Positions 1-8,915 of a stretch of DNA of 64,000 nt are shown here, in pieces. Both the position numbers and the translations under genes were made by a program. The DNA is from Allorhizobium sonneratiae (GTDB lineage: Bacteria > Pseudomonadota > Alphaproteobacteria > Rhizobiales > Rhizobiaceae): positions 248,001 to 312,000 of the forward strand of contig NZ_JAMKOJ010000003.1 in assembly GCF_023700755.1 (NCBI RefSeq), in the 5' to 3' direction. Numbering within the stretch: the stretch's first letter is position 1; every line of letters starts with the position of its first letter. The notes below the pieces were generated by a model, which ran no database searches, was not told the DNA's origin, and worked only from the letters and a program-made list of their open reading frames with translations.

Positions 1-351
1 GCCGCCTTCCTCCAGTTCGGCAAACAGCGGCTGCACATTGCGCAGCGCCACTTCGCCTGTGGTCGAATAGCGGGTGTGACCGATCGAGGCCGAGCCCGGC
101 AGTTTGGCCAGGGTTGCCGGATTGGTGTAATGATCGCCGACGAGCCCCATATGTTTTTCCGTATGGAACTGGCGTCCGTCAAAGGAGACGATGCCAGCGG
201 CTTCCTGGCCGCGATGCTGCAATGCGTGCAGGCCGAGTGCCGTCAGCGTTGCGGCGTCCGGATGACCCAGAATGCCGAAAACGCCGCATTCTTCATGCAG
301 CGCATCGCCATCGATGTCTTCGAGGAAGGAAGAGGAGAGAGAGTGGGTCAT
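1..351 (-). CDS. purF: Amidophosphoribosyltransferase, N-terminal part (cut by window edge)
   Basis: Catalyses the first committed step of purine synthesis, making phosphoribosylamine from PRPP and glutamine in the cytoplasm. Only the first 117 codons are present; the rest lies beyond position 1. The start ATG at 351 is followed by a short propeptide and EECGVFGI, in which Cys22 is the expected N-terminal nucleophile of the class II glutaminase domain. The family motifs HRGQEAAGI and IGHTRYSTTG follow. The gene lies downstream of radA and cvpA on the same strand, an arrangement common in rhizobia. Identification is firm from the glutaminase half; the transferase half cannot be judged here. 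Confidence 0.95.
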   Translation of the reverse strand, partial: MTHSLSSSFLEDIDGDALHEECGVFGILGHPDAATLTALGLHALQHRGQEAAGIVSFDGRQFHTEKHMGLVGDHYTNPATLAKLPGSASIGHTRYSTTGEVALRNVQPLFAELEEGG

Positions 352-696
352 TGCAGCAAGCCTTTGTTCCAGACAGGGCTAAAAACTCTGCGAATGCGGA
401 AAGTCATTGGCTTTCCGGCATCCGATCTCATCATCATAGGATAGAGTCGATGGTCTGGACCCTATCGGCCTGCCATCGTTCCGATCCTGCCCATGCCTTA
501 TTCAGCGCCACGCGTCAAATGGCTTTGCTGCCGGAACGGGTCTTTTCTCGGGATGGGTGAACAAAGCGTCATCCATTCCGCCTCAACATTCAATCTATAT
601 TACCAGTTCCGGAAGAAATGGGAACGCTGATGCCTCATGTCCAGTGCGGTACCGTTCAAGTGACAGAGCGTTCACACTCTCTGCTCCGTTCAGCCC
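352..696. other. purF-cvpA intergenic region
   Basis: This 345-base gap should carry the purF promoter and leader, reading on the minus strand. The only structure seen is a small hairpin with 7-bp arms CGGAAAG/CTTTCCG at 397-403 and 411-417, about 50 bases upstream of the purF ATG. No convincing ORF or known riboswitch was recognised. Confidence 0.4.
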
Positions 697-1311
697 TCAA
701 TTGCCCGTGGCGGGGGCCGCATTCTGCTGGCTCTGGGTCTCGCTCGGGCTTGGCGTCTCGCTCTGGTTTTGCGTCTGTGCCGGGCTTTCCTTGCTCGTCT
801 TGCCAAGAATGCGGTCACGCAGTTCCGGAGCAATGTCCTTCGGCAGAACGGCTTCAAGCTTCAGTACCAGCGCATCGAGGAAAGGCTTCGACTTGGCGTC
901 GTTCACCCAGTCCGGCCGTTGCTTGGCATCGACCAGCCAGTTCCAGAAGGCGACCGCCACGACAAGAAGCAGAATGCCGCGTGCGGCACCGAAGAGAAAG
1001 CCCAATGTACGGTCCAGCGCGCCGATGCGGCTGTCGATGATGAAATCGGCAATGCGGGACGTGATGATCGAAATGATGATCAGGGCTATCAGAAATACCG
1101 CGCCGATCGCGCCGACCATGGCGATGCGGTGATCGGTCGTGTGTTTCTCGATGAAAGGCAGGATGAAAGGATAGAGATAATAAGCGGCTGCCAGCGAGCC
1201 GACCCAGCTCGCAATCGACAGGATTTCCCGGGAAAATCCGCGGATCATCGCCAGAAGCGCTGAAAACAGCACAACGCCAATGACGATGATATCGAATATG
1301 GTTATGGGCAT
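697..1311 (-). CDS. cvpA: CvpA family membrane protein
   Basis: An inner-membrane protein of the CvpA (colicin V production) family, 204 residues, whose biochemical role is unsettled. The ATG at 1311 gives the family N-terminus MPITIFDIIVIGVVLFSA; an upstream in-frame extension to 1392 looks untranslated. An AGAGG-like ribosome site lies about 7 bases before this start. Hydrophobic segments fall at about residues 5-25, 30-48, 62-82 and 100-125. The polar C-terminal tail after residue 165 is rich in Gln, Ser, Thr and Pro. It sits between radA and purF, the usual rhizobial setting for cvpA. Confidence 0.88.
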   Translation of the reverse strand: MPITIFDIIVIGVVLFSALLAMIRGFSREILSIASWVGSLAAAYYLYPFILPFIEKHTTDHRIAMVGAIGAVFLIALIIISIITSRIADFIIDSRIGALDRTLGFLFGAARGILLLVVAVAFWNWLVDAKQRPDWVNDAKSKPFLDALVLKLEAVLPKDIAPELRDRILGKTSKESPAQTQNQSETPSPSETQSQQNAAPATGN

Positions 1312-1401
1312 GGCCAACCTCTCACTCTCAGACCGCCGCGATCCTTCCCGCGTCCGCTTCTGGCGGCACTCCATACACCACGAATTCGTCAAGTAAAAGG
1401 A

Positions 1402-2802
1402 TCATTCCGCTGCCTCCTGTTGACCTTGCCTTAACTTTGATCCGGCAATCAGCGCAACAAGATCGGGCAGGCTCTCCATCTGGCTGAGGCCGCGACCGCC
1501 TTTCGGCAGGTCGGGAGAAGACGACGGCAGCACGGCGGACGCAAAGCCGAGCTTTTCCGCTTCCTTGAGGCGCTGGGCCGTATGAGCCACAGGTCTTGCT
1601 GCGCCCGACAGGCTGACCTCACCGAAATAGACGCAGTCAGCGGGCAGTGCCACACCGGCAAGCGAAGAGACAAGTGCTGCGGCAATGGCCATATCGGCGG
1701 CGGGTTCGGCAATCCTGTAGCCGCCAGCGACATTCAGATAAACGTCGTGCTGCCCAAGCCTCACCCCGCAATGGGCCTCCAGCACGGCCAGAATCATGGC
1801 AAGACGGCTGGAATCCCAGCCGACCACGGCCCGGCGCGCGGTGCCGAGCGAGGTGGGCGCGACCAGTGCCTGCACCTCGACCAGAACCGGCCTTGTGCCT
1901 TCCATACCGGCAAAGACGGCAGCGCCGGGAGAGGCGGCATTGCGCTCGCCGAGAAAAAGTTCTGAGGGATTGGCCACTTCCCGCAGGCCCTTGTCCGACA
2001 TTTCGAACACGCCGATCTCGTCAGTCGGGCCGAAACGGTTCTTCACCGTGCGCAGAATGCGGTAATGATGGCCGCGATCGCCCTCAAAATAGAGCACGGC
2101 ATCGACCATATGCTCAACCAGACGCGGACCGGCGATCTGGCCTTCCTTGGTAACGTGTCCAACGAGAACCATGGTCGTGCCCGTCTGTTTGGCGAAACGG
2201 ATCATCGCCTGCACGCCGGTGCGCAATTGCGTTACTGTGCCGGGGGCGGAATCGGCGGTGTCGCTCCACAATGTCTGGATGGAATCGATGATGACGAGGT
2301 CGGGCCGTTTGCCCTCCGACAGCGTGGCAATAATATCCTCGACATTGGTTTCGGCGGCCAGAAGCACGTCGGTCTCGGCGGCATCAAGGCGCTGGGCCCG
2401 CAGGCGGACCTGCGCCACCGCCTCTTCGCCTGAGACATAAATGACCCGCTGTCCTCGGCGCGATAGCGCCGCTGCCGCTTGCATCAACAAAGTGGATTTG
2501 CCGATGCCCGGATCGCCGCCGATCAGCACGGCAGAGCCGCGCACGAAGCCGCCGCCGGTGGCCCGGTCCAGTTCGTTAATGCCGGTCGGGATGCGCGGGG
2601 CCTCTTCGATCTCGCCCGAAAGCGAGGTCAGCGCCACCGGTCGGCCCTTTTTCGCCGCCTTGCCGGGGCCTGAACCGATGCCACCCATCGGATCTTCCTC
2701 GACCAGCGTGTTCCACGCGCCGCACCCGTCGCATTTGCCGACCCAGCGGCTGTGCGCCGTGCCGCAATTCTGACAGATAAACTGGGTTTTCGCCCGCGCC
2801 AT
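1402..2802 (-). CDS. radA: DNA repair protein RadA
   Basis: A RecA-like ATPase that helps branch migration and processing of recombination intermediates. All family parts are visible in 466 residues. There is an N-terminal zinc finger with Cys10, Cys13, Cys24 and Cys27. A Walker A motif GGDPGIGKST spans residues 95-104, the KNRFG motif specific to RadA/Sms follows at about 255, and a Lon-protease-like C-terminal domain completes it. Length is normal. The gene is followed closely by cvpA on the same strand. In rhizobia I know of, the next gene upstream is usually alr and then dnaB; here about 7.5 kb of other genes intervene. Confidence 0.97.
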   Translation of the reverse strand: MARAKTQFICQNCGTAHSRWVGKCDGCGAWNTLVEEDPMGGIGSGPGKAAKKGRPVALTSLSGEIEEAPRIPTGINELDRATGGGFVRGSAVLIGGDPGIGKSTLLMQAAAALSRRGQRVIYVSGEEAVAQVRLRAQRLDAAETDVLLAAETNVEDIIATLSEGKRPDLVIIDSIQTLWSDTADSAPGTVTQLRTGVQAMIRFAKQTGTTMVLVGHVTKEGQIAGPRLVEHMVDAVLYFEGDRGHHYRILRTVKNRFGPTDEIGVFEMSDKGLREVANPSELFLGERNAASPGAAVFAGMEGTRPVLVEVQALVAPTSLGTARRAVVGWDSSRLAMILAVLEAHCGVRLGQHDVYLNVAGGYRIAEPAADMAIAAALVSSLAGVALPADCVYFGEVSLSGAARPVAHTAQRLKEAEKLGFASAVLPSSSPDLPKGGRGLSQMESLPDLVALIAGSKLRQGQQEAAE

Positions 2803-2910
2803 GCATCAACCTTGGGGTTTGAAACCAGAACAAAAAGTGAATATTGTTCTGGGTACCTGAAAACCTGACCGGATGCAAGGGGCGGGCGGGAACCCTTATG
2901 AGATCATGTG

Positions 2911-3609
2911 TCAGTAACAATTCCACACGACATAGCCGCCGGTGGTGACGCCGTAGCTGGCGAAGGTTTCCTGAGCATTGGCGTAATAGGAGGCATAGAC
3001 GATGCTGGGCACAATGGCGGCCTTGGCCGTGGCATACTCGTCCCAGGTGACGCCAGCCGAGGTTTCCCAGTTGTTTTCGCTTTCGGTGCCGGTGGTGTAA
3101 AGCTGCGGCGAGAGATAATCGATATCCTCATTGGCAAAGAAGCTTTGCATCAGGCTCGCCGCATCGGTGATGCCATAGGGAGCAGAATGGCTGACGGTGA
3201 CCAGAACCTTCAAGCCTGCCGCTTTGGCAATGGCGAAGGATTGCGCGAAGGCACTTTCCAGTCCGCTGTCACCTTCTTCGACATCATAGGCAATGCCTTT
3301 GAAGGCCGTGCATTGGCCGCTTTGAATAGCCGAATTGATTTCTTCCAGAACCTCGGGTGTGAAGGCCCCGTTGCTATTGCCGCCGCCGAAGCAGATATAG
3401 GGCGTGCCCTGCAATTGAGCTGCGACCGGATTGCTGCTGAGCAGGGCTTGCGTCGTATCGGCCCAGCCACTGAAGGCAATGCCTGCATTGGCGCCTGATG
3501 GTGGCGTGCAGGTGCACCATGTCTGGTTCCAATAACCGATCAGGCTGTCGTTGCCATGCTGCTCAGGCTGTAAATCCGCCTTTTCATGCAGTGTTTGCAA
3601 AATTGTCAT
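2911..3609 (-). CDS. Small GH18-like (chitinase-fold) protein
   Basis: A 232-residue protein that I place tentatively in the glycoside hydrolase 18 TIM-barrel superfamily. Supporting patterns are GYWNQTW near the N-terminus, a strand ending FGGG at about residue 77, FKGIAYDVEEG at about 105-115 where GH18 enzymes carry DxxDxDxE, YLSPQLYTTG at about 167, and a closing VVWNC. The catalytic motif is only partly kept (YDVEEG), so activity is uncertain. No signal peptide or membrane segment is seen, so secretion is not obvious. A good AAGGA ribosome site precedes the ATG at 3609. It is divergent from an AraC-type regulator that may control it. Confidence 0.5.
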   Translation of the reverse strand: MTILQTLHEKADLQPEQHGNDSLIGYWNQTWCTCTPPSGANAGIAFSGWADTTQALLSSNPVAAQLQGTPYICFGGGNSNGAFTPEVLEEINSAIQSGQCTAFKGIAYDVEEGDSGLESAFAQSFAIAKAAGLKVLVTVSHSAPYGITDAASLMQSFFANEDIDYLSPQLYTTGTESENNWETSAGVTWDEYATAKAAIVPSIVYASYYANAQETFASYGVTTGGYVVWNCY

Positions 3610-3685
3610 TGATCAATCCTTGTTTCTGTATCGAGCCGATCACGGTCGCTTTGGTTCTGAATGATGCACCAATCAAGGATTGAAT

Positions 3686-3705
3686 TCTGTACCATCTGAT
3701 ACAGA
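3686..3705. promoter_or_regulatory. Inverted repeat between the GH18-like gene and the AraC gene
   Basis: TCTGTA at 3686-3691 and TACAGA at 3700-3705 form a 6-bp inverted repeat with an 8-base spacer in the divergent intergenic region. It may be an operator for the AraC regulator, although AraC proteins often prefer direct repeats. Position is the only support. Confidence 0.3.
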
Positions 3706-3773
3706 CGGTGACCTGTGTGTCACTGTCACTTTTCTTCAAGACAAGAAGCAGCTGCCCCTGTTATTTTCAATGG

Positions 3774-4643
3774 ATGGACAGCTATTTCCTTACCCGGTTG
3801 TATCGCGATACGTCACCTCCTCTGCGCGAGGAGGTGGAGTTCTGGCGTGATGAGCGGCTGTCGGGTATGGAGTGTATGACGGCCAGTTTTTTAACCCATC
3901 GCTTTGCCCCGCACGCCCATGAGCATTTCGGTATTGGCGCGATGGAGATGGGACGCAAACGCGCCACCATTCGCGGTTGCCGGGATGTGGCCGGCCCCGG
4001 CGATCTTTATCTGATCAATCCGGAGGAAATGCACGATGCTGCCGTGGATACAGGCGGCTGTCGTTACCGGATGATTTATCCGTCTGTTTCGCTGGCGCGC
4101 TCAATCTTGAACGATGCCGGTGAGCAGTGCTTTTCCGGCACACCCTTCTTTGCCAAGCAATTGCTGTCGGACCCGGGACTGGCCATGGCCTTTTTGCAGA
4201 CCCATCGCCAGTTGCAGGCAGGGGTGTCCGATCTGGAAGCGGGTGAAAGGATGTTTTCCTTGCTGACCATGATTTTTCGCCGTCATGGGCAAAGCGGCGT
4301 CGAGGTCAGGCCCTATCGCGATCATCGGGCGGCAAGGCGGCTGCGCGATTATCTCGATGCCCATTTCGCCGAGGAGGTCAGTCTTGAAGCCTTGGCCGCT
4401 AGCGTCGATCTAAGTCGCGCTCATATGATCCGGGCTTTTCGCGCCTGCTGGAATATCACGCCGCATGCTTATCAGACGCATCTTCGGGTCAGGCAGGCGA
4501 AAAAACTGATGGGCGAGGGTAGGGAGATTGCCGAGGTGGCCTTTCTCTGCGGTTTTGCCGATCAGGCGCATTTGACGCGCCAGTTCAAGACGCGCACCGG
4601 GCTCACGCCCGGACAGTATCGCCGGGCGGTTCTGGTGATTTAA
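3774..4643 (+). CDS. AraC family transcriptional regulator
   Basis: A 289-residue regulator with an N-terminal cupin sensing domain (about residues 20-160; the HAHEHFGIGAME strand carries the His-rich cupin pattern) and a C-terminal pair of helix-turn-helix units (about 185-285, ending LTPGQYRRAV). The start at 3774 was chosen because MDSYFLTRLY begins the conserved part; the reading frame is open back to 3708 but the extra 22 residues look unlike protein. It is divergent from the GH18-like gene and convergent with the amino-acid transporter genes, so the GH18-like gene is the most likely target. The ligand is unknown. Confidence 0.85.
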   Translation: MDSYFLTRLYRDTSPPLREEVEFWRDERLSGMECMTASFLTHRFAPHAHEHFGIGAMEMGRKRATIRGCRDVAGPGDLYLINPEEMHDAAVDTGGCRYRMIYPSVSLARSILNDAGEQCFSGTPFFAKQLLSDPGLAMAFLQTHRQLQAGVSDLEAGERMFSLLTMIFRRHGQSGVEVRPYRDHRAARRLRDYLDAHFAEEVSLEALAASVDLSRAHMIRAFRACWNITPHAYQTHLRVRQAKKLMGEGREIAEVAFLCGFADQAHLTRQFKTRTGLTPGQYRRAVLVI

Positions 4644-4665
4644 TCGGTGATCTCTCGTGTTCCTC

Positions 4666-5325
4666 TCAATGCCCGACGGGCGCTGCCGCCATTTTACGCT
4701 CCAGATATTTTGCCGTGCGCGACAGCGGATAGCAGATGGCGAAATAGATCAGCGCCACCACGCCATAGACGGTAAAGGGCTGGAAGGTGGCATTGGTGAC
4801 CATGGTGCCCGCCTTGGAGAGTTCGACAAAGCCGATGATCGAGGTGAGCGCCGTACCTTTAACCACCTGCACGGAAAAGCCGGCTGTCGGCGGAATGGCG
4901 ATCCGGAGCGCCTGCGGCAGGATGATCAGCCGCATCTGCTGGGCATAGGTGAGGGCCAGGCTTTTGCCCGCCTCCCACTGGCCTTTCGGCACGGCTTCGA
5001 CGCAGCCGCGCCAGATTTCGGCGAGAAAAGCCGCTGTCCACAGGGTTAGCGCCACGGCCGCCGCCAGCCAGGCCGGAACGTCGATGCCGAACAGGCCAAG
5101 GCCGAAAAAGGCGATGAAGAGCTGCATCAAAAGCGGCGTGCCCTGAAAGAATTCGATAAAGCCCTTGGCAAACAGCCTCGCCGCTTTTGCGGCTGAAATT
5201 CTGAGCATCAGCAGGATCAGGCCGACAATGCCGCCGCCGATGAAGGAGACAAGCGACAGCAGCAGAGTCCAGCGGGCGGCAAGCAGGAGATTGCGGACAA
5301 TGTCCCAGAGGGTGAACTGCATCAT
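4666..5325 (-). CDS. Polar amino-acid ABC transporter permease (HisM/GlnP type)
   Basis: An inner-membrane permease of the His/Glu/Gln/Arg/opine subfamily, 219 residues, with about five membrane helices. The cytoplasmic EAA loop, which contacts the ATPase, is seen as EAGKSLALTYAQQMRLIILP at about residues 137-156. It is the last gene of a four-gene minus-strand operon: GntR regulator, binding protein, permease, permease. Its ATG overlaps the preceding stop (ATGA at 5325). No ATP-binding subunit is encoded beside it, which is unusual, so the ATPase would have to be supplied from elsewhere. Substrate cannot be read from the sequence. Confidence 0.9.
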   Translation of the reverse strand: MMQFTLWDIVRNLLLAARWTLLLSLVSFIGGGIVGLILLMLRISAAKAARLFAKGFIEFFQGTPLLMQLFIAFFGLGLFGIDVPAWLAAAVALTLWTAAFLAEIWRGCVEAVPKGQWEAGKSLALTYAQQMRLIILPQALRIAIPPTAGFSVQVVKGTALTSIIGFVELSKAGTMVTNATFQPFTVYGVVALIYFAICYPLSRTAKYLERKMAAAPVGH

Positions 5326-5993
5326 CGTGTCGTGACCTTCGGAAAAAGATGACTGCCGATCAGTGCCAGCAGTTGACGCAGGAGAATGGCGAGCAGCAGA
5401 TAAAGTACGGTCGACACCGTGTAAGCCTCGAAGGCGCGGAAGGTGCGCGACTGGATGTAATTGGCGGCATAGGTCAGATCCTGCGCGGCAATCTGCGACA
5501 CCACGGCGGACCCCAGCATGACAATGACCAGTTGCGACGACAGTGCTGGCCAGATGCGCTGCAGCGCCGGAATAAGAATGATCAACCGGAAGGTTTGCAG
5601 CGGCTTCAGCGCCAGCGCAGCACCGGCCTCGAACTGGCCTTTCGGCGTTGCCTCAATACCTGCACGGATAATTTCACAGGCGTAAGCCGCCAGATTGACC
5701 ACCATCGCCAGATTGGCCGCTTCCATTTCCGTCAGCTTGAAGCCGATGGAGGGCAGGCCGAAGAAAATGAAGAACAACTGGATCATGAAGGGCGTGTTGC
5801 GGATCAGCTCCACATAGACGCCAACGGGTGCGGAGAGCCATTTCGGTCCAAGCGTGCGGCACCAGGCCGAAACCATGCCGAGGCTGATGCCGATCAGGCC
5901 GCCCACCAGCGTCAGTTCAACCGTGACGCCGATGCCCTTGAGAATGATTGGGTAATATTCGCTAATCCAGCCGAAATGAAACACGTAATGCAT
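5322..5993 (-). CDS. Polar amino-acid ABC transporter permease (HisQ/GlnP type)
   Basis: The second permease of the transporter, 223 residues and about five membrane helices. The N-terminal pattern VTVELTLVGGLIGISLGM and the EAA loop EAGAALALKPLQTFRLIILI at about residues 141-160 are typical of the polar amino-acid family. It overlaps the downstream permease by 4 bases, which suggests coupled translation and a heterodimeric channel. It lies 61 bases after the binding protein gene. Confidence 0.9.
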   Translation of the reverse strand: MHYVFHFGWISEYYPIILKGIGVTVELTLVGGLIGISLGMVSAWCRTLGPKWLSAPVGVYVELIRNTPFMIQLFFIFFGLPSIGFKLTEMEAANLAMVVNLAAYACEIIRAGIEATPKGQFEAGAALALKPLQTFRLIILIPALQRIWPALSSQLVIVMLGSAVVSQIAAQDLTYAANYIQSRTFRAFEAYTVSTVLYLLLAILLRQLLALIGSHLFPKVTTR

Positions 5994-6054
5994 GGAACAC
6001 TCCAGTCCGCGCCCCGCCTGATGATGTCAGGCGGGGGCTAAGACGCTCACGATC

Positions 6055-6843
6055 TTAAAGCTTGGCCGGAAGGGCCATGGCGAGCCACTTTTGCGAAATC
6101 TTGTTCAGCGAACCGTCGGCAATCGCCGCCTTGATGATCTCGTTGACCTTGGCCTTCAGTGCCGGCTCATTCTTGTTGAGGCCGATATAGCAGGGCGAGT
6201 TCTTGATCAGAAATTTCGGCTCCGGCATTTTCGGCGGGTGCTTGGCGATGATGGCGGCGGCCACGACATTGCCGGTGGCAATCGCATCGACCTGACCGGA
6301 GAGGAAGGCGGAAATCGTGCCGTTATTGTCCTCATAGCGCTTGATGGTGGCACTGGCAGGGGCAATCTTGGTCAGTTCCAGATCCTCGATGGCGCCGCGG
6401 GTAACGCCGACCGTCTTGCCGGCAAGATCGGCTGCATCCTTGATCTTCACATCGGCAGGCGCGAAAACGCCGTTATAGAAGGGCGCATAGGCATCGGAAA
6501 AGTCGATGACCTTTTCGCGCTCTGCATTCTTGCCGAGGCTGGAAATCACCAGATCGACCTTGTTGGTCTGCAGATAGGGAATGCGGTTGGCGCTGCTGAC
6601 CGGCACCAGTTCCAGCTTCACCTTCATCTTGTCGGCAATCAGCTTGGCGGTGTCGATGTCATAGCCTTCCGGCTGCATATCGGAGTTGACACTGCCGAAG
6701 GGCGGAAAATCCTGAGGCACGGCAACACGCAGAGTGCCGCGCGCGGCAATGTCGCTCAGCGCATCGGCATGGGCTGCGCTGCCAAAACCGATGGCGGCGG
6801 TGATCAGGGACGCGGCAAGAAAGGCGCGACGGGCAAAATTCAT
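6055..6843 (-). CDS. Polar amino-acid ABC transporter periplasmic binding protein
   Basis: A 262-residue solute-binding protein of family 3. Residues 1-26 form a clear signal peptide (RRAFLAASLITAAIG followed by AHADA). The mature part begins GTLRVAVPQDFPPFG, and KVDLVISSLGKNAEREKVID is the family's hinge region with the amino-acid-binding pattern. It presumably delivers a polar amino acid or an opine-like compound to the two permeases downstream; the ligand cannot be assigned. The start overlaps the stop of the GntR gene (ATGA), so the regulator and transporter are likely co-transcribed. Confidence 0.9.
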   Translation of the reverse strand: MNFARRAFLAASLITAAIGFGSAAHADALSDIAARGTLRVAVPQDFPPFGSVNSDMQPEGYDIDTAKLIADKMKVKLELVPVSSANRIPYLQTNKVDLVISSLGKNAEREKVIDFSDAYAPFYNGVFAPADVKIKDAADLAGKTVGVTRGAIEDLELTKIAPASATIKRYEDNNGTISAFLSGQVDAIATGNVVAAAIIAKHPPKMPEPKFLIKNSPCYIGLNKNEPALKAKVNEIIKAAIADGSLNKISQKWLAMALPAKL

Positions 6844-7562
6844 GGCATGGTCCTTTTTTTCCTGGAAGGGTGGGCGGGAAGGGAAAGTGACTGGCGCAGA
6901 TCGGCCAGCGGATCGGGGGTACGGGTCAGATCGAGCCCGGTTTCGACATCGTCGAGATGCTGGATGGAAAGCTCGGCAGCAGCGCTGAAATCCTCACGCT
7001 CGATTGCCTCGGCAATGCGGCAATGACCTTCATGCGATTGCAGCGCTTGCAGGTCCGACTGATAGAGCATGGAAATCAGGATCGTGCGTGCCGTCAGCGT
7101 CTGTAGCATGCCGGTCAGGATCGGATTGCCGGCAAGTTCTGCGATGCGGATATGAAAATCGCCCATCAGAAAGGTCAGCCGCTGGCGATCGCCTTCGATA
7201 ATGGCATGTTTTTCATCAGCCAGATGGTCGCGCAACACCTGTTTTTGCGCATCCGTCAGCGGCGTCATATGACGCAGAAGGCCAAATTCGATCACGCGGC
7301 GTGCCGCATAAACCTGCATGGCATCGGTGGCGGAAGGCTCATGCACATACCAGCCGCGCTTGGGGCTGACATGGACGATGCCGCGCGCCTCAAGCCGCAT
7401 CAACGCCTCGCGCACACGGGTGCGCGACACGGAGAAGAGTTCCGCCAGCTGGCTCTCTCCCAGCCGTGCGCCAGGCTTGATCCGCGCCGACAGGATGCTG
7501 TTCAGGATCGCGGTGTCGATGCTCTCAGGTGTTGTGCCGTTCTGTGTCTTTTCATCTTGCAT
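6840..7562 (-). CDS. GntR family transcriptional regulator (FadR/FCD type)
   Basis: A 240-residue repressor-type regulator. The winged helix-turn-helix lies at about residues 20-85 (LGESQLAELFSVSRTRVREA), and the all-helical FCD ligand domain occupies about 95-215. The family's metal-binding histidines are suggested by DFHIRIAELAGN and HLDDVE. It heads the operon for the amino-acid transporter and probably senses the substrate or a metabolite. A palindrome covers its own start codon, consistent with autoregulation. No good ribosome site is seen upstream of the ATG at 7562, so the message may be leaderless or start further downstream. Confidence 0.88.
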   Translation of the reverse strand: MQDEKTQNGTTPESIDTAILNSILSARIKPGARLGESQLAELFSVSRTRVREALMRLEARGIVHVSPKRGWYVHEPSATDAMQVYAARRVIEFGLLRHMTPLTDAQKQVLRDHLADEKHAIIEGDRQRLTFLMGDFHIRIAELAGNPILTGMLQTLTARTILISMLYQSDLQALQSHEGHCRIAEAIEREDFSAAAELSIQHLDDVETGLDLTRTPDPLADLRQSLSLPAHPSRKKRTMP

Positions 7563-7569
7563 ACAAGAT
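7554..7569 (-). promoter_or_regulatory. Putative GntR operator overlapping the regulator's start codon
   Basis: On the minus strand the sequence ATCTTGTATGCAAGAT has 6-bp inverted arms ATCTTG/CAAGAT around a 4-base centre, and the ATG of the GntR gene is part of it. It resembles the TTGTATACAA-like sites bound by FCD-type GntR regulators. Binding by this regulator is inferred. Confidence 0.5.
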
Positions 7570-7858
7570 TGGTAAGCAAGTGATGTGCCAGATCGAATTA
7601 ATCAAGACGCTGATAGAGCCAACTGGGTTAGCAATGTAATTTATACCACTGAAATCCAATAGTTTTCAGTGCTGATGCGGTTTTATCTTTCACGTTAAGG
7701 GACGGGGGCTTAAACTTGTCCCTTCGCTCGGCATGAGATGAAGTTGATTAAAAAATAGGCTGATTGATGGAGGCTGTCTAAAAATGAGGGTCAGTGTGCA
7801 TTATATAAAAATATGAATTGGCATTTTGTTTTTTGTATTATCTTTTAAAAAAATGACT

Positions 7859-8730
7859 TCAATCACCTATCCGATTTTGAGTGAATCCGTGATGGATTTT
7901 GTAATGATGTTTATGTCTTTTAATTTCAATATTTTTTTTGTAGGATAATTCTATGTTTAAATTTGAAAAAGGTCCATGATACGCATGTATTTTTAAATTA
8001 TAACGTTCTCCATATTCGGCGATGACAGATTTTGCGACCATAGAAATGCCATGGCCTTCATGTATCGTCGAAAATAAATGATGATAGGAGCCGCATTCCA
8101 TTATACTCTTTGGACGGCGTTTTAATTGTTGAAACAAGAGGTCAATATTACGTCTTGATATACTTTTTTGCTATGCACATAAAAATCATAATGATCAAGT
8201 GTGGACAGGACGTCAGTTTCTTGAATGCCTGGGGATGATATCAAGACAAGCTGTTCAGTATAGAGTGGAATATGAATTAACGATGGAGACGTATATCCAC
8301 TGCCCATAATGGCAAAATCGAGATCGTCATTCTCGATCATATTTATAAGATTCTCTGTCATTCCAAACTTGATTTCGTATCGGATGTTTGCGGATTTCAA
8401 TTTTTTTATTATTTGATTAACCTTGTCGGTTGGAACAACTTCGATGAGGCCAATCTTTATATCTGAATCCTCCTTCATTGTTGCTATAGATTCTTTTATT
8501 TCGTTGATTCTGGAAATAATGTCAGATGCTCGTCGATATAAATCTTTTCCTGCCTCTGTCGGAACAATTCCGTCGTAGCTGCGATCCAGTATTGTAACGC
8601 CTAATTCGGTTTCGAGTTGTTTTATTCTAAGAGAGATACTGGATTGAACCCTGCCGAGGCGGGACGCCGCCTGGCTGAGGCTGCCTGTCTCGACGGCCGC
8701 GATAAATGCTTCAAGTTCCAAAATAGTCAT
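7859..8730 (-). pseudogene. LysR family regulator, broken by a -1 frameshift
   Basis: The N-terminal part (8730 down to stop at 8122) has a complete LysR helix-turn-helix (MTILELEAFIAAVETGS, then LSQAASRLGRVQSSISLRIK) and half of the effector domain. The C-terminal part continues in the -1 frame to 7859 with ECGSYHHLFSTIHEGHG, a normal LysR second half. Joining the frames at the A6 tract near 8168-8174 restores one protein of about 290 residues, the family's usual length. The frame is therefore either mutated or miscalled at a homopolymer; programmed slippage is less likely. Base composition is markedly AT-rich compared with neighbours. It is divergent from the EamA gene it would control. An in-frame ATG at 8742 is an alternative start. 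Confidence 0.75.
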
Positions 8731-8915
8731 ATGGTGAACCATATTCTTGGTGGAGAGGGCCGGAAAGAATGACAATGCGCGGCCATCGAATTTTTCGATA
8801 CCCATATTAAAATTACTCGTTTTGATAGTCTATATTTCTGCGTTAACAATTTTGCGATGCAACATGAGCAGCCCTGTCTAAGATTGCAGAATTTTAGTCA
8901 TGAAAGGATTAAGCC

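Noticed and set aside
8150-8180. Programmed -1 frameshift in the LysR gene
   Set aside because: The A6G tract resembles a slippery site, but the zero-frame codon phase (AAA AAA G) is not the X XXY YYZ arrangement, and no downstream stimulator is evident; mutation or base-calling error is simpler.
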